NCBI GenBank assembly: GCA_050942925.1
Contig: JBMNOF010000117.1
Coordinates: 1-5,665, forward strand
Direction: 5' to 3'
Source of the DNA: Spyradocola sp050942925
Lineage (GTDB): Bacteria; Bacillota; Clostridia; Christensenellales; UBA1750
DNA: 5,665 bases
Of this stretch, positions 1 to 5,272 are shown in pieces. Below the pieces are notes generated by a model. It worked only from the letters and a program-made list of their open reading frames with translations, had not been told where the DNA came from and made no database searches. Position 1 is the first letter of the stretch, and each line of letters starts with the position of its first letter. Made by a program: the position numbers and the translations under genes.

Positions 1-1
1 G

Positions 2-439
2 GACACGGAGTGGCAGTTCATGACCGGCGGCCAGTGGGTCTCGCACCCCGGCGGAGACGGCATCGACTACATGGTCAACATCCGCCACGGCTCCTCGCCC
101 ATCGTCGAGGGCATCGAGGACTTCCCCGTCTGCTCCGAGCACTACTACCTGCACGTGGACCCCGCCATCGAGGTCCTGGCCACGACGCGCTTCCCGGTGG
201 TGCCCTATTACCACATCTCCAACAAGCCCGTGGACATGCCGGTGGCCTGGACCAAGTTCTGGGGCAACGGCCGCGTGTTCTACAACTCCCTCGGCCACCA
301 CGACGACGTGTTTGAAAAGTCGCCCGCGGCCGAGCTGCTCATGGAGCGCGGCATGCTCTGGGCCGCAGAGGGCAAGGCCTATGCCGTGGCGCACAATTTG
401 TCCACCGTGCGGTTTGAAAACACCGCCAAGATGTATTGA
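2..439 (+). CDS. ThuA-domain protein, C-terminal part (5' end outside window)
   Basis: The reading frame is open from the first bases and ends at TGA 437-439, giving 145 residues; whole ThuA-like proteins are usually about 220-250 residues, so roughly the first third is missing. ThuA-like features visible in order are GGQWVSHPGG (residues 9-18), the SPIVEGIEDF stretch followed by an E-H-Y-Y-L-H segment, and the C-terminal block PVAWTKFWGNGRVFYNSLGH followed by DDVFE, then a final helix ending near LWAAEGKAYA. ThuA proteins have a glutamine-amidotransferase-like fold and are commonly found beside Gfo/Idh/MocA dehydrogenases in sugar or glycoside oxidation clusters (for example thuAB for trehalose/sucrose). 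Only 21 nt separate it from such a dehydrogenase here, so the two are probably co-transcribed. The substrate is unknown. Family assignment is fairly secure from the C-terminal motif; the exact reaction is not. Confidence 0.85.
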   Translation, partial: DTEWQFMTGGQWVSHPGGDGIDYMVNIRHGSSPIVEGIEDFPVCSEHYYLHVDPAIEVLATTRFPVVPYYHISNKPVDMPVAWTKFWGNGRVFYNSLGHHDDVFEKSPAAELLMERGMLWAAEGKAYAVAHNLSTVRFENTAKMY

Positions 440-460
440 TCGGGAGGCGAGGAGAGAACC

Positions 461-1570
461 ATGCCCAAGACCGTAAAAATCGCGATGATCGGCACCGGCG
501 ACATCAGCGGCATCTACCTGCAGAACATCACGCAGACCTTCCAGGAAATCGAGCTGACGGGCGTGTGCGACCTCGTGCGCGAAAAGGCCGAGGCCGCCAA
601 GAAGAAGTGGAACGTCCCCCGCATCTACAACGACATGTACGAGGCCTTTGCCGACCCGGAGGTCGATATCGTCCTCAACCTCACCCGCCCGGACGAGCAC
701 TACGGCGTGACCAAGGCCGCGCTCCTCGCCGGCAAGCACGTCTACTCCGAAAAGCCCCTTGCCGCGACGTTTGCGCTCGGGAAGGAGCTCGTGGAGATCG
801 CGCAGGAAAAGGGCCTCCTGCTCGGCGGCGCGCCGGATACCTTCCTCGGCGCCGGAATCCAGACCTGCCGCAAGCTCATCGACGACGGCTTCATCGGCGA
901 CCCCGTGGGCGCCGCCGCCTTCATGATCTGCCGCGGCCACGAGAGCTGGCACCCGGACCCGGAGTTCTATTACAAGCGCGGCGGCGGCCCCATGCTGGAC
1001 ATGGGCCCCTATTACGTCACGGCCCTGGTCAACCTCCTGGGCGGCGTGCGCAGCCTCATGGGCCGCACCAAGACCACCTTCCCGCACCGCACGATCACCA
1101 GCGCCCCCAAGTGCGGCACGGACATCACCGTCGACGTGCCCACGTACGTGGCCGGCATCCTGGACTTTGCCTGCGGCGCGGTCGGCACGATCTTCACCAC
1201 CTTTGACGTCTACAACCAGGGCCAGGCGCGCCTGGAGGTCTACGGCACAAAGGGCACCCTGATCTGCCCGGACCCCAATACCTTCGGCGGCCCGATCCGG
1301 CTCCTGCGCCCGGAGCAGGGCGAGCTCATGGACATGCCCCTGCTCTTCGACTACAAGGAGAATAGCCGCGCCCTCGGCCTGGCCGACATGGCCAAGGCCC
1401 TCTCGGACGGCCGCGAAGCCCGCGCCTCCTGGAAGCAGACCCTCCACGTCCTGGAGATCATGACCGGCTTTGAAACCGCCAGCGCCGCCAACCGCACCCT
1501 GGAATTGACCACCCGCTACGAGCGCGGCGCGGCCATGCGCAACAACCCCATCCACGGCATCCTCGATTGA
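461..1570 (+). CDS. Gfo/Idh/MocA family NAD(P)-dependent oxidoreductase
   Basis: A 369-residue protein, the normal length for this family of sugar, inositol and glycoside dehydrogenases. The N-terminal Rossmann domain begins with VKIAMIGTGDISGIY (dinucleotide-binding G11-T-G13). The family signature SEKPLA lies at residues 96-101, with K98 of E97-K98-P99 expected to be the catalytic/cofactor-contacting lysine. The C-terminal alpha/beta domain carries GGGPMLDMGPYY (174-185), with D180 in the usual DxGxx(H/Y) active-site position; here Y184 stands where many members have His, a variant I recall in a recognised subgroup. The ATG at 461 has GAGGAG (449-454) six bases upstream, and no longer in-frame start is plausible because it would run into the upstream gene. 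It lies 21 nt after the ThuA gene and just before a terminator, so it is the last gene of its operon. It probably oxidises a sugar ring hydroxyl with NAD(P)+ in the cytoplasm; the substrate is not predictable. Confidence 0.93.
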   Translation: MPKTVKIAMIGTGDISGIYLQNITQTFQEIELTGVCDLVREKAEAAKKKWNVPRIYNDMYEAFADPEVDIVLNLTRPDEHYGVTKAALLAGKHVYSEKPLAATFALGKELVEIAQEKGLLLGGAPDTFLGAGIQTCRKLIDDGFIGDPVGAAAFMICRGHESWHPDPEFYYKRGGGPMLDMGPYYVTALVNLLGGVRSLMGRTKTTFPHRTITSAPKCGTDITVDVPTYVAGILDFACGAVGTIFTTFDVYNQGQARLEVYGTKGTLICPDPNTFGGPIRLLRPEQGELMDMPLLFDYKENSRALGLADMAKALSDGREARASWKQTLHVLEIMTGFETASAANRTLELTTRYERGAAMRNNPIHGILD

Positions 1571-1583
1571 CGCTCCGCGCAGA

Positions 1584-1619
1584 CCGCACCCCAAACTCGG
1601 CTTTGGGGCGCGGCCTTTT
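1584..1619 (+). terminator. Rho-independent terminator of the ThuA/Gfo operon
   Basis: The arm at 1584-1595 (CCGCACCCCAAA) pairs with 1602-1613 (TTTGGGGCGCGG) over 12 positions with one A-C mismatch. The loop is six nt (1596-1601), and after CC there is a TTTT run (1616-1619). It starts 13 nt after the dehydrogenase stop. It separates this operon from the promoter that follows and argues against read-through into the reductase genes. Confidence 0.85.
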
Positions 1620-1642
1620 CGTCTTGCGCAGCGGGAAGATCG

Positions 1643-1654
1643 GGAAAATTTTCC
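1643..1654. promoter_or_regulatory. Perfect 12-bp palindrome upstream of the reductase promoter
   Basis: GGAAAATTTTCC is a perfect palindrome ending 8 nt before the -35 hexamer. It overlaps a tandem 9-mer, CGGGAAGAT (1632-1640) followed by CGGGAAAAT (1641-1649), which differ at one base. This is a plausible regulator-binding or AT-rich upstream element. No regulator gene for it is in the window, so function is inference. Confidence 0.35.
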
Positions 1655-1662
1655 GCCATCCC

Positions 1663-1691
1663 TTGACAGATTCACGCAGTTCTGCAATACT
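1663..1691 (+). promoter_or_regulatory. Sigma-A-type promoter for the two aldo/keto reductases
   Basis: A consensus -35 TTGACA (1663-1668), a 17-bp spacer and -10 AATACT (1686-1691) with an extended -10 TG at 1683-1684. Predicted transcription start is about 1698, giving a 5' leader of about 34 nt before the GTG start at 1732. An alternative -10, TACTAT (1688-1693), would need a 19-bp spacer and is less likely. Confidence 0.8.
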
Positions 1692-1703
1692 ATGTCATGA
1701 CAT
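1692..1703. promoter_or_regulatory. Perfect 12-bp palindrome at the predicted transcription start (candidate operator)
   Basis: ATGTCATGACAT reads identically on both strands. It begins directly after the -10 hexamer and is centred on the predicted +1 (about 1698), a typical position for a repressor operator. Together with the palindrome at 1643-1654 it brackets the core promoter. The binding protein is unknown; repression by occlusion is inferred from position only. Confidence 0.5.
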
Positions 1704-1717
1704 TCGGAAAAACGGAG

Positions 1718-1724
1718 AAAGGGG
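1718..1724 (+). promoter_or_regulatory. Ribosome binding site deciding a GTG start
   Basis: AAAGGGG lies 7 nt before GTG 1732. It supports GTG as the start of the Fe-S aldo/keto reductase. The frame stays open upstream to an ATG at 1567, but that stretch spans the terminator and promoter and encodes nothing like the family. Confidence 0.7.
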
Positions 1725-1731
1725 CGGTATT

Positions 1732-2865
1732 GTGCAATACACGGAATTTGGCAAGACCGGCATCCAGGTTTCCCGCCTGGGCTTTGGCTGCATGCGCTTT
1801 CCGAGCCGCGAAATCAACGGCAAGAAGGTGTTTGACGAGGAGGAGAGCATCCGCATGATGCACCGGGCCATGGAGCTCGGGGTCAACTACTTCGACACCG
1901 CGCCGGGCTATTGCGACCGGCAGTCGGAGATCATCGTGGGCAAGGCGCTCAAGGGCCGGCGGGACAAGGTCTACCTGTCCACCAAGTACCCCAGCGAGGA
2001 GGCCTCCGGCGATGACCTGGAGCGCAAGGTGGCGGAGTCCCTGCGCAAGCTGGACACGGACTACATCGATTTTTACCACATGTGGGGGATCTCCCTGGAC
2101 AAGTTCCTCCATCGGATCGACACGCCGGACGGCCCGCTCACCCGCGCCAAGAAGCTGCACGAGCAGGGCGTGCTCCGCCACATCTCCTTCTCCTTCCACG
2201 ACGTTCCGGAAAACATGATCGAGATCATCAAGCGCGGCGAGGGCGTGTTTGCCTCCGTGCTCTGCCAGTACAACCTGCTCGACCGCGCCAATGAGGACGC
2301 CATCGCCTATGCGCACGAGCAGGGCCTGGGCGTGACGATCATGGGCCCGGTGGGCGGCGGCCGCCTCGGCGCCCCCTCCAAGGTCATCCAGGATTTGCTC
2401 CCGGGCAAGGTGCAGTCCTCGGCGGAGATGGCCCTGCGCTTCGTCATGAACAACAAGAACGTCAACATCGCGCTCTCCGGCATGAGCACCATGGAGATGG
2501 TCGAGGAGAACGCCGCCGTCGCCAGCAACATGGAGCCCCTCACCGCGGAGGAGGAGGCGCGCATCGCCGCGTCCCTGGAGGAGAACCGCCGCCTGGCAGA
2601 CCTCTACTGCACGGGCTGCAACTACTGCATGCCCTGCCCCAAGGGCATCAACATCCCCGAGATCTTTAAGATGATGAACTACCACCGCGTCTACGGCCTG
2701 ACGCAGTTCGCCAAGGACAACTACGCCCGCATCGGCAAGGAGGAGTGGCTGAACTTCCAGAACGCCTCCGCCTGCGTCCAGTGCGGCGCCTGCGAAAAGA
2801 AGTGTCCCCAGCATCTGCACATCCGCGAGCAGCTCGCCGCGGCGCACAAGACCCTCTCCGAGTGA
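1732..2865 (+). CDS. Aldo/keto reductase with C-terminal 4Fe-4S ferredoxin-like domain
   Basis: A 377-residue protein of the COG1453 type. From the GTG start it begins (M)QYTEFGKTGIQVSRLGFGCM, the classic N-terminus of the TIM-barrel aldo/keto reductases; anything upstream is promoter DNA. The catalytic tetrad is visible as D55, Y60, K85 and H116. Barrel strands and the NAD(P)H-binding region continue to about residue 285. The last 90 residues hold two cysteine groups: C293-x2-C296-x2-C299-x2-C302-P and C348-x2-C351-x2-C354-x3-C358-P, eight cysteines able to carry one or two [4Fe-4S] clusters. Such proteins are thought to couple carbonyl/alcohol chemistry to ferredoxin-level electron transfer in anaerobes; the natural substrate is unknown. 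It has its own promoter and is followed after 28 nt by a second reductase, so the two form a bicistronic operon. Cytoplasmic, with no signal peptide or membrane segment. Confidence 0.92.
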   Translation: MQYTEFGKTGIQVSRLGFGCMRFPSREINGKKVFDEEESIRMMHRAMELGVNYFDTAPGYCDRQSEIIVGKALKGRRDKVYLSTKYPSEEASGDDLERKVAESLRKLDTDYIDFYHMWGISLDKFLHRIDTPDGPLTRAKKLHEQGVLRHISFSFHDVPENMIEIIKRGEGVFASVLCQYNLLDRANEDAIAYAHEQGLGVTIMGPVGGGRLGAPSKVIQDLLPGKVQSSAEMALRFVMNNKNVNIALSGMSTMEMVEENAAVASNMEPLTAEEEARIAASLEENRRLADLYCTGCNYCMPCPKGINIPEIFKMMNYHRVYGLTQFAKDNYARIGKEEWLNFQNASACVQCGACEKKCPQHLHIREQLAAAHKTLSE

Positions 2866-2893
2866 AAAGAGAGAAGATAGGAGGAAGCGAGTT

Positions 2894-3808
2894 ATGCGAA
2901 CCGTCCCCTTGGGAAAGACCGGCCTTGCGGTCCCGGCGGTGGCGCTGGGCTGCATGCGCCTGACCGCGCTGGACGAGCGCGGCGCAAAGGAATACGTCCG
3001 GACCGCGCTGGAATACGGCGCCAACTTCTTTGACCATGCCGACATCTACGGCGGCGGCGCCTGCGAGGAGCTCTTTGGCAAGGCCATCGCCGGCATTCCG
3101 CGCGAGGAATTGATCCTGCAGTCCAAGTGCGGCATCGTCCCGGGAAAGCGCTACGACTTCTCCCGCGAGCACATCCTGCGCAGCGTGGACGAGAGCCTCA
3201 AGCGCCTGAACGTGGAGTGCCTGGACGTGCTGCTCCTGCACCGCCCGGACGCCCTCATGGAGCCTGAGGAGGTCGCCGAGGCCTTCTGCGAACTCAAGGC
3301 CAGCGGCAAGGTCCGCCACTTCGGCGTCTCCAACCAGAATCCCATGCAGATGGCCCTCCTGCAGAAGTTCATGCCCATGCCCATCGCCGCCAACCAGATC
3401 CAGCTCTCCCTGGCCTGCTGCGGCCCGATCTCCGCGGGCCTGCACGTCAACACCGGCGAGGACGCTGCCCTGGACCGCGACGGCTCGGTCCTGGACTACT
3501 GCCGCCTGCACGAAATCACCATCCAGCCTTGGTCCCCCTTCCAGTACGGGTTCTTCGGCGGCGTGTTCCTCGGCAGCGAGAAGTACCCCGCCCTCAATGC
3601 CGCCATCGACGCCCTGGCCAAGAAGTACGGCGTCTCCAACACCACCATCGCCCTGGCCTGGCTCCTGCGCCACCCGGCCCGCTTCCAGCCCATCGTGGGC
3701 ACCATGAACCTCGCCCGCCTGCGCGACTGCCTGCGCGCCGCGGACATCGTCCTGACCCGCCAGGAGTGGTACGACCTCTACCTCGCCGCGGGCAACACCC
3801 TGCCCTGA
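2894..3808 (+). CDS. Aldo/keto reductase, YdhF-like (COG4989)
   Basis: A 304-residue TIM-barrel oxidoreductase starting MRTVPLGKTGLAVPAVALGC. Tetrad residues are D47, Y52, K78 and H116 (in LLLHRPD). HFGVSNQNP, QPWSPFQYG, the late IVGTMN segment (cofactor phosphate side) and the C-terminal LTRQEWYDLYLAAGNTLP all match the E. coli YdhF type. Full-length, and without the Fe-S tail of its upstream neighbour. The ATG at 2894 has AGGAGG (2879-2884) nine bases upstream. The gap to the upstream gene is 28 nt without a promoter or terminator, and a strong hairpin follows, so it is the second and last gene of the operon. Expected to reduce an aldehyde or ketone (or the reverse) with NADPH; substrate unknown. 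Pairing with an Fe-S reductase suggests two redox steps on related sugar or carbonyl substrates, but that is inference. Confidence 0.92.
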   Translation: MRTVPLGKTGLAVPAVALGCMRLTALDERGAKEYVRTALEYGANFFDHADIYGGGACEELFGKAIAGIPREELILQSKCGIVPGKRYDFSREHILRSVDESLKRLNVECLDVLLLHRPDALMEPEEVAEAFCELKASGKVRHFGVSNQNPMQMALLQKFMPMPIAANQIQLSLACCGPISAGLHVNTGEDAALDRDGSVLDYCRLHEITIQPWSPFQYGFFGGVFLGSEKYPALNAAIDALAKKYGVSNTTIALAWLLRHPARFQPIVGTMNLARLRDCLRAADIVLTRQEWYDLYLAAGNTLP

Positions 3809-3827
3809 TCCTGTTGTACTTTCTCCG

Positions 3828-3868
3828 AAAAGAGCAAACCGGCTCCCGCCCGGTTTGCTCTTTTTTTT
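3828..3868 (+). terminator. Strong Rho-independent terminator after the reductase operon
   Basis: GAGCAAACCGG (3832-3842) pairs perfectly with CCGGTTTGCTC (3850-3860) around a 7-nt loop, extended by AAAA/TTTT to 3828-3864. An 8-T run (3861-3868) follows the GC stem. It lies 19 nt after the stop of the second reductase and 10 nt before the -35 of the next operon, insulating the two. On the minus strand the tail is only a short T run, so bidirectional use is doubtful. Confidence 0.95.
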
Positions 3869-3876
3869 GCTCAATA

Positions 3877-3898
3877 CATTGACAATCGTCTATTTGAG
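3877..3898 (+). repeat. 22-bp direct repeat, copy 1 (promoter side)
   Basis: This 22-mer aligns without gaps to 3914-3935 at 18 of 22 positions; both end in the identical string TCTATTTGAG. The copies are 37 bp apart (start to start). Each contains one inverted-repeat operator half-site pair. This copy spans the -35 and most of the spacer of the ArsR-operon promoter. Confidence 0.8.
3878..3893. promoter_or_regulatory. ArsR-type operator 1, overlapping the -35
   Basis: ATTGAC (3878-3883), four bases, then GTCTAT (3888-3893): an inverted repeat with 5 of 6 pairs matching. It contains five of the six -35 bases, so a bound dimer would block RNA polymerase. Location, symmetry and the adjacent ArsR-family gene suggest autoregulation; binding is inferred, not shown. 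Confidence 0.65.
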
Positions 3899-3907
3899 TG
3901 CTATACT
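3879..3907 (+). promoter_or_regulatory. Near-consensus promoter of the ArsR-permease-thioredoxin operon
   Basis: -35 TTGACA (3879-3884), exactly 17 bp of spacer, then -10 TATACT (3902-3907), one base from consensus. Predicted start is about 3914, leaving a leader of about 36 nt. A promoter this strong with operators on and after it is typical of a derepressed stress operon. Confidence 0.9.
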
Positions 3908-3913
3908 TCTACG

Positions 3914-3935
3914 CATAGATCATCATCTATTTGAG
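3914..3935 (+). repeat. 22-bp direct repeat, copy 2 (leader side)
   Basis: Second copy of the 22-mer at 3877-3898 (18/22 identical). It begins at the predicted transcription start and ends at the edge of the Shine-Dalgarno sequence of the regulator gene. Confidence 0.8.
3915..3930. promoter_or_regulatory. ArsR-type operator 2, just downstream of the transcription start
   Basis: ATAGAT (3915-3920), CATC, ATCTAT (3925-3930): a perfect 6-bp inverted repeat with 4-nt spacing, the same architecture as operator 1. The two give a shared pattern ATWGAY-N4-RTCTAT with centres 37 bp apart. A dimer here would sit at about +2 to +17 and could block initiation or early elongation. Confidence 0.65.
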
Positions 3936-3949
3936 AGGAGGAATGCAGG

Positions 3950-4255
3950 ATGGTAGAAATGGACGCGGCCTGTATTTGCAAGGCGCTCAGCGACAGCAAC
4001 CGCCTGCGCATTGTCCGATCGCTCTTGGGAGGGGAGATGTGCGCCTGCAAGTTGTTGGAGCAGTTCAGCATCACCCAACCCACGCTGTCCCACCACATGA
4101 AGGTCCTGTGCGAGTGCGAGCTTGTGCGGGTCCGGCGGGAGGGAAAGTGGAGCTGGTACTCCCTGAACGAGGAAACGCTGACCGCGTTTCGGGACTTCAT
4201 TGACGGCTTGGCAGGCGGCGCAGCCGCGCCGCAGGCTGAGACGGAGCGGAGGTGA
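3950..4255 (+). CDS. ArsR-family winged-helix metal(loid)-responsive repressor
   Basis: A 101-residue protein of usual ArsR/SmtB length. It opens with an ALSDSNRLRIVRSL helix (12-25), then the sensing motif GEMCACKLLEQF (28-39), equivalent to the ELCVCDL metal-binding box of ArsR/CadC with C31 and C33. The recognition helix is SITQPTLSHHMKVL (40-53), followed by the wing VRVRREGKWSWYSL (59-72). Two further Cys-X-Cys pairs are present: C8-I-C10 near the N-terminus and C54-E-C56 after the recognition helix. In this family a thiophilic ion such as As(III), Sb(III), Cd(II) or an organoarsenical binds such cysteines and releases DNA; which ligand applies here is not determined. ATG 3950 follows AGGAGG (3936-3941) by eight bases. 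It is the first gene of a three-gene operon and its stop abuts the permease start region, implying coupled translation. Probable targets are the two inverted repeats at 3878-3893 and 3915-3930. Confidence 0.93.
   Translation: MVEMDAACICKALSDSNRLRIVRSLLGGEMCACKLLEQFSITQPTLSHHMKVLCECELVRVRREGKWSWYSLNEETLTAFRDFIDGLAGGAAAPQAETERR
4248..4255 (+). promoter_or_regulatory. Perfect Shine-Dalgarno for the permease, overlapping the ArsR stop
   Basis: GGAGGTGA is fully complementary to the 16S rRNA 3' end and contains the regulator's TGA stop (4253-4255). It is placed for ATG 4261 (eight bases after GGAGG) and not for the in-frame GTG at 4252, which lies inside it. Confidence 0.8.
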
Positions 4256-4260
4256 GGGCC

Positions 4261-5259
4261 ATGTGGCAGTTTTTTCAGAACCAGGTCCTGGGCATGCAGT
4301 GGCTCAACGCGTGGATCGGCCGGTTGCTGACCGCGTCGGGCCTGGACATCACGACGCGGCTCGGCGGGAGCGTGCAGTTCTTCCTGTACGACGTGGGAAA
4401 AATCACGGTGCTCCTGTGCGTGCTCATCTTCGTCATCTCCTATATCCAGACCTATTTCCCGCCGGAGCGCAGCAAGAAGATCCTCTCGCGCTTCCACGGC
4501 TTGGGCGCGAACGGCGCAGCGGCGCTGTTGGGCACGGTCACGCCGTTTTGCTCCTGCTCGTCCATCCCGCTGTTCATCGGCTTTACCAGCGCGGGCCTGC
4601 CGCTGGGGGTGACGTTTTCCTTCCTGATCTCCTCGCCCATGGTGGATCTGGGCAGCCTCGTGCTGCTGATGAGCATCTTCGGGACAAAGGTCGCCGTCGC
4701 CTACGTCCTGCTGGGGCTGGTCGTCGCGGTGGCGGGGGGCACCTTGATCGAAAAGCTGCACCTGGAGCAGGAGGTCGAGCCCTTTATCCGCAACGCGGGG
4801 AAGAGCGTGGAGATCGACGCCCCCGCCCCGACGCAGAAGGAGCGCTTGCGCAGCGCCTGGGAGCAGATGACCTCTACGCTGCGCAAGGTCTTCCCGTTCA
4901 TCCTGTTGGGCGTGGGCGTCGGCGCGGTGATCCACAACTGGATTCCCCAGGCGTGGGTGGAGACGGTGCTCGGAGGGAAAAACCCCTTTAGCGTCGTCCT
5001 TGCCACGATCGTCGGCATTCCCCTGTACGCGGACATCTTCGGCACCATCCCCATCGCAGAGGCACTGCTGTCCAAGGGCGCCCAGCTGGGTACGGTCCTC
5101 AGCTTCATGATGGGCGTCACGACGCTCTCCCTGCCGTCCCTGGTGATGCTGCGCAAGGCCGTCAAGCCCAAGCTCCTGGCGGCGTTCCTGGGAATCTGTA
5201 CGCTGGGGATTCTCTTGGTCGGCTTCCTGTTCAATGCCCTGCAATTCTTGTTTGTGTAA
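4261..5259 (+). CDS. ArsP/COG0701-type membrane permease (metal(loid) or organoarsenical efflux)
   Basis: A 332-residue polytopic membrane protein with about eight hydrophobic segments, roughly at residues 41-62, 84-107, 117-140, 145-163, 209-224, 243-258, 278-298 and 305-330, in two halves joined by a charged cytoplasmic stretch (164-205). The family signature TPFCSCSSIP (94-103, cysteines C97 and C99) is followed by FIGFTSAGLPLGVTFSFLISSP (105-126). The second half carries GIPLYAD (252-258), an amphipathic IPIAEALLSKG and TTLSLPSLVMLRKAVK (287-302). These match the ArsP_1/permease family, whose studied members export trivalent organoarsenicals; related proteins are annotated as Cu/Zn exporters. 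The cysteine motif and ArsR partner point to a thiophilic substrate, but its identity is inference. Start ATG 4261 is preferred over GTG 4252 because of the perfect Shine-Dalgarno. It lies 5 nt after the regulator stop and 13 nt before the thioredoxin-like gene. Confidence 0.9.
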   Translation: MWQFFQNQVLGMQWLNAWIGRLLTASGLDITTRLGGSVQFFLYDVGKITVLLCVLIFVISYIQTYFPPERSKKILSRFHGLGANGAAALLGTVTPFCSCSSIPLFIGFTSAGLPLGVTFSFLISSPMVDLGSLVLLMSIFGTKVAVAYVLLGLVVAVAGGTLIEKLHLEQEVEPFIRNAGKSVEIDAPAPTQKERLRSAWEQMTSTLRKVFPFILLGVGVGAVIHNWIPQAWVETVLGGKNPFSVVLATIVGIPLYADIFGTIPIAEALLSKGAQLGTVLSFMMGVTTLSLPSLVMLRKAVKPKLLAAFLGICTLGILLVGFLFNALQFLFV

Positions 5260-5272
5260 GGAGGATATTTCC

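Noticed and set aside
1567..1731. Open extension of the Fe-S aldo/keto reductase frame back to an ATG at 1567 overlapping the dehydrogenase stop.
   Set aside because: The stretch contains a terminator, palindromes and a consensus promoter, its translation shows no family similarity, and the conserved N-terminus (QYTEFGKTG) begins right after GTG 1732 with a ribosome site.
1571..1731. Possible riboswitch or small RNA in the gap between the dehydrogenase and the reductase operon.
   Set aside because: The space is accounted for by a terminator and a promoter, and the leader after the predicted start is only about 34 nt, too short for known riboswitch folds.
1690..3045. 451-codon open frame on the minus strand opposite the two reductases.
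   Set aside because: GC-rich shadow frame: low-complexity Ala/Val/Leu/Gly/His-rich translation with no recognisable motif, opposite well-defined genes.
2666..3874. 402-codon minus-strand open frame across the second reductase and its terminator.
   Set aside because: Passes through the terminator hairpin and has a repetitive Gly/Val/Ala/Gln translation typical of the opposite frame of a GC-rich gene.
3869..3949. Direct repeats considered as a CRISPR or mobile-element end.
   Set aside because: Only two copies, 37 bp apart, centred on a promoter and internally palindromic; they fit operators much better, and no transposase or spacer pattern is present.
4252..4260. GTG 4252 as permease start.
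   Set aside because: The codon is part of the perfect Shine-Dalgarno GGAGGTGA that serves ATG 4261; only a weaker GGAG lies upstream of it.
5234..5272. Earlier in-frame ATG for the thioredoxin-like protein, adding 13 residues (MPCNSCLCKEDIS) with three more cysteines.
   Set aside because: It lies inside the permease gene without a ribosome site, whereas AAGGAGG sits eight bases before ATG 5273. The extra cysteines are tempting but probably a reading-frame coincidence.
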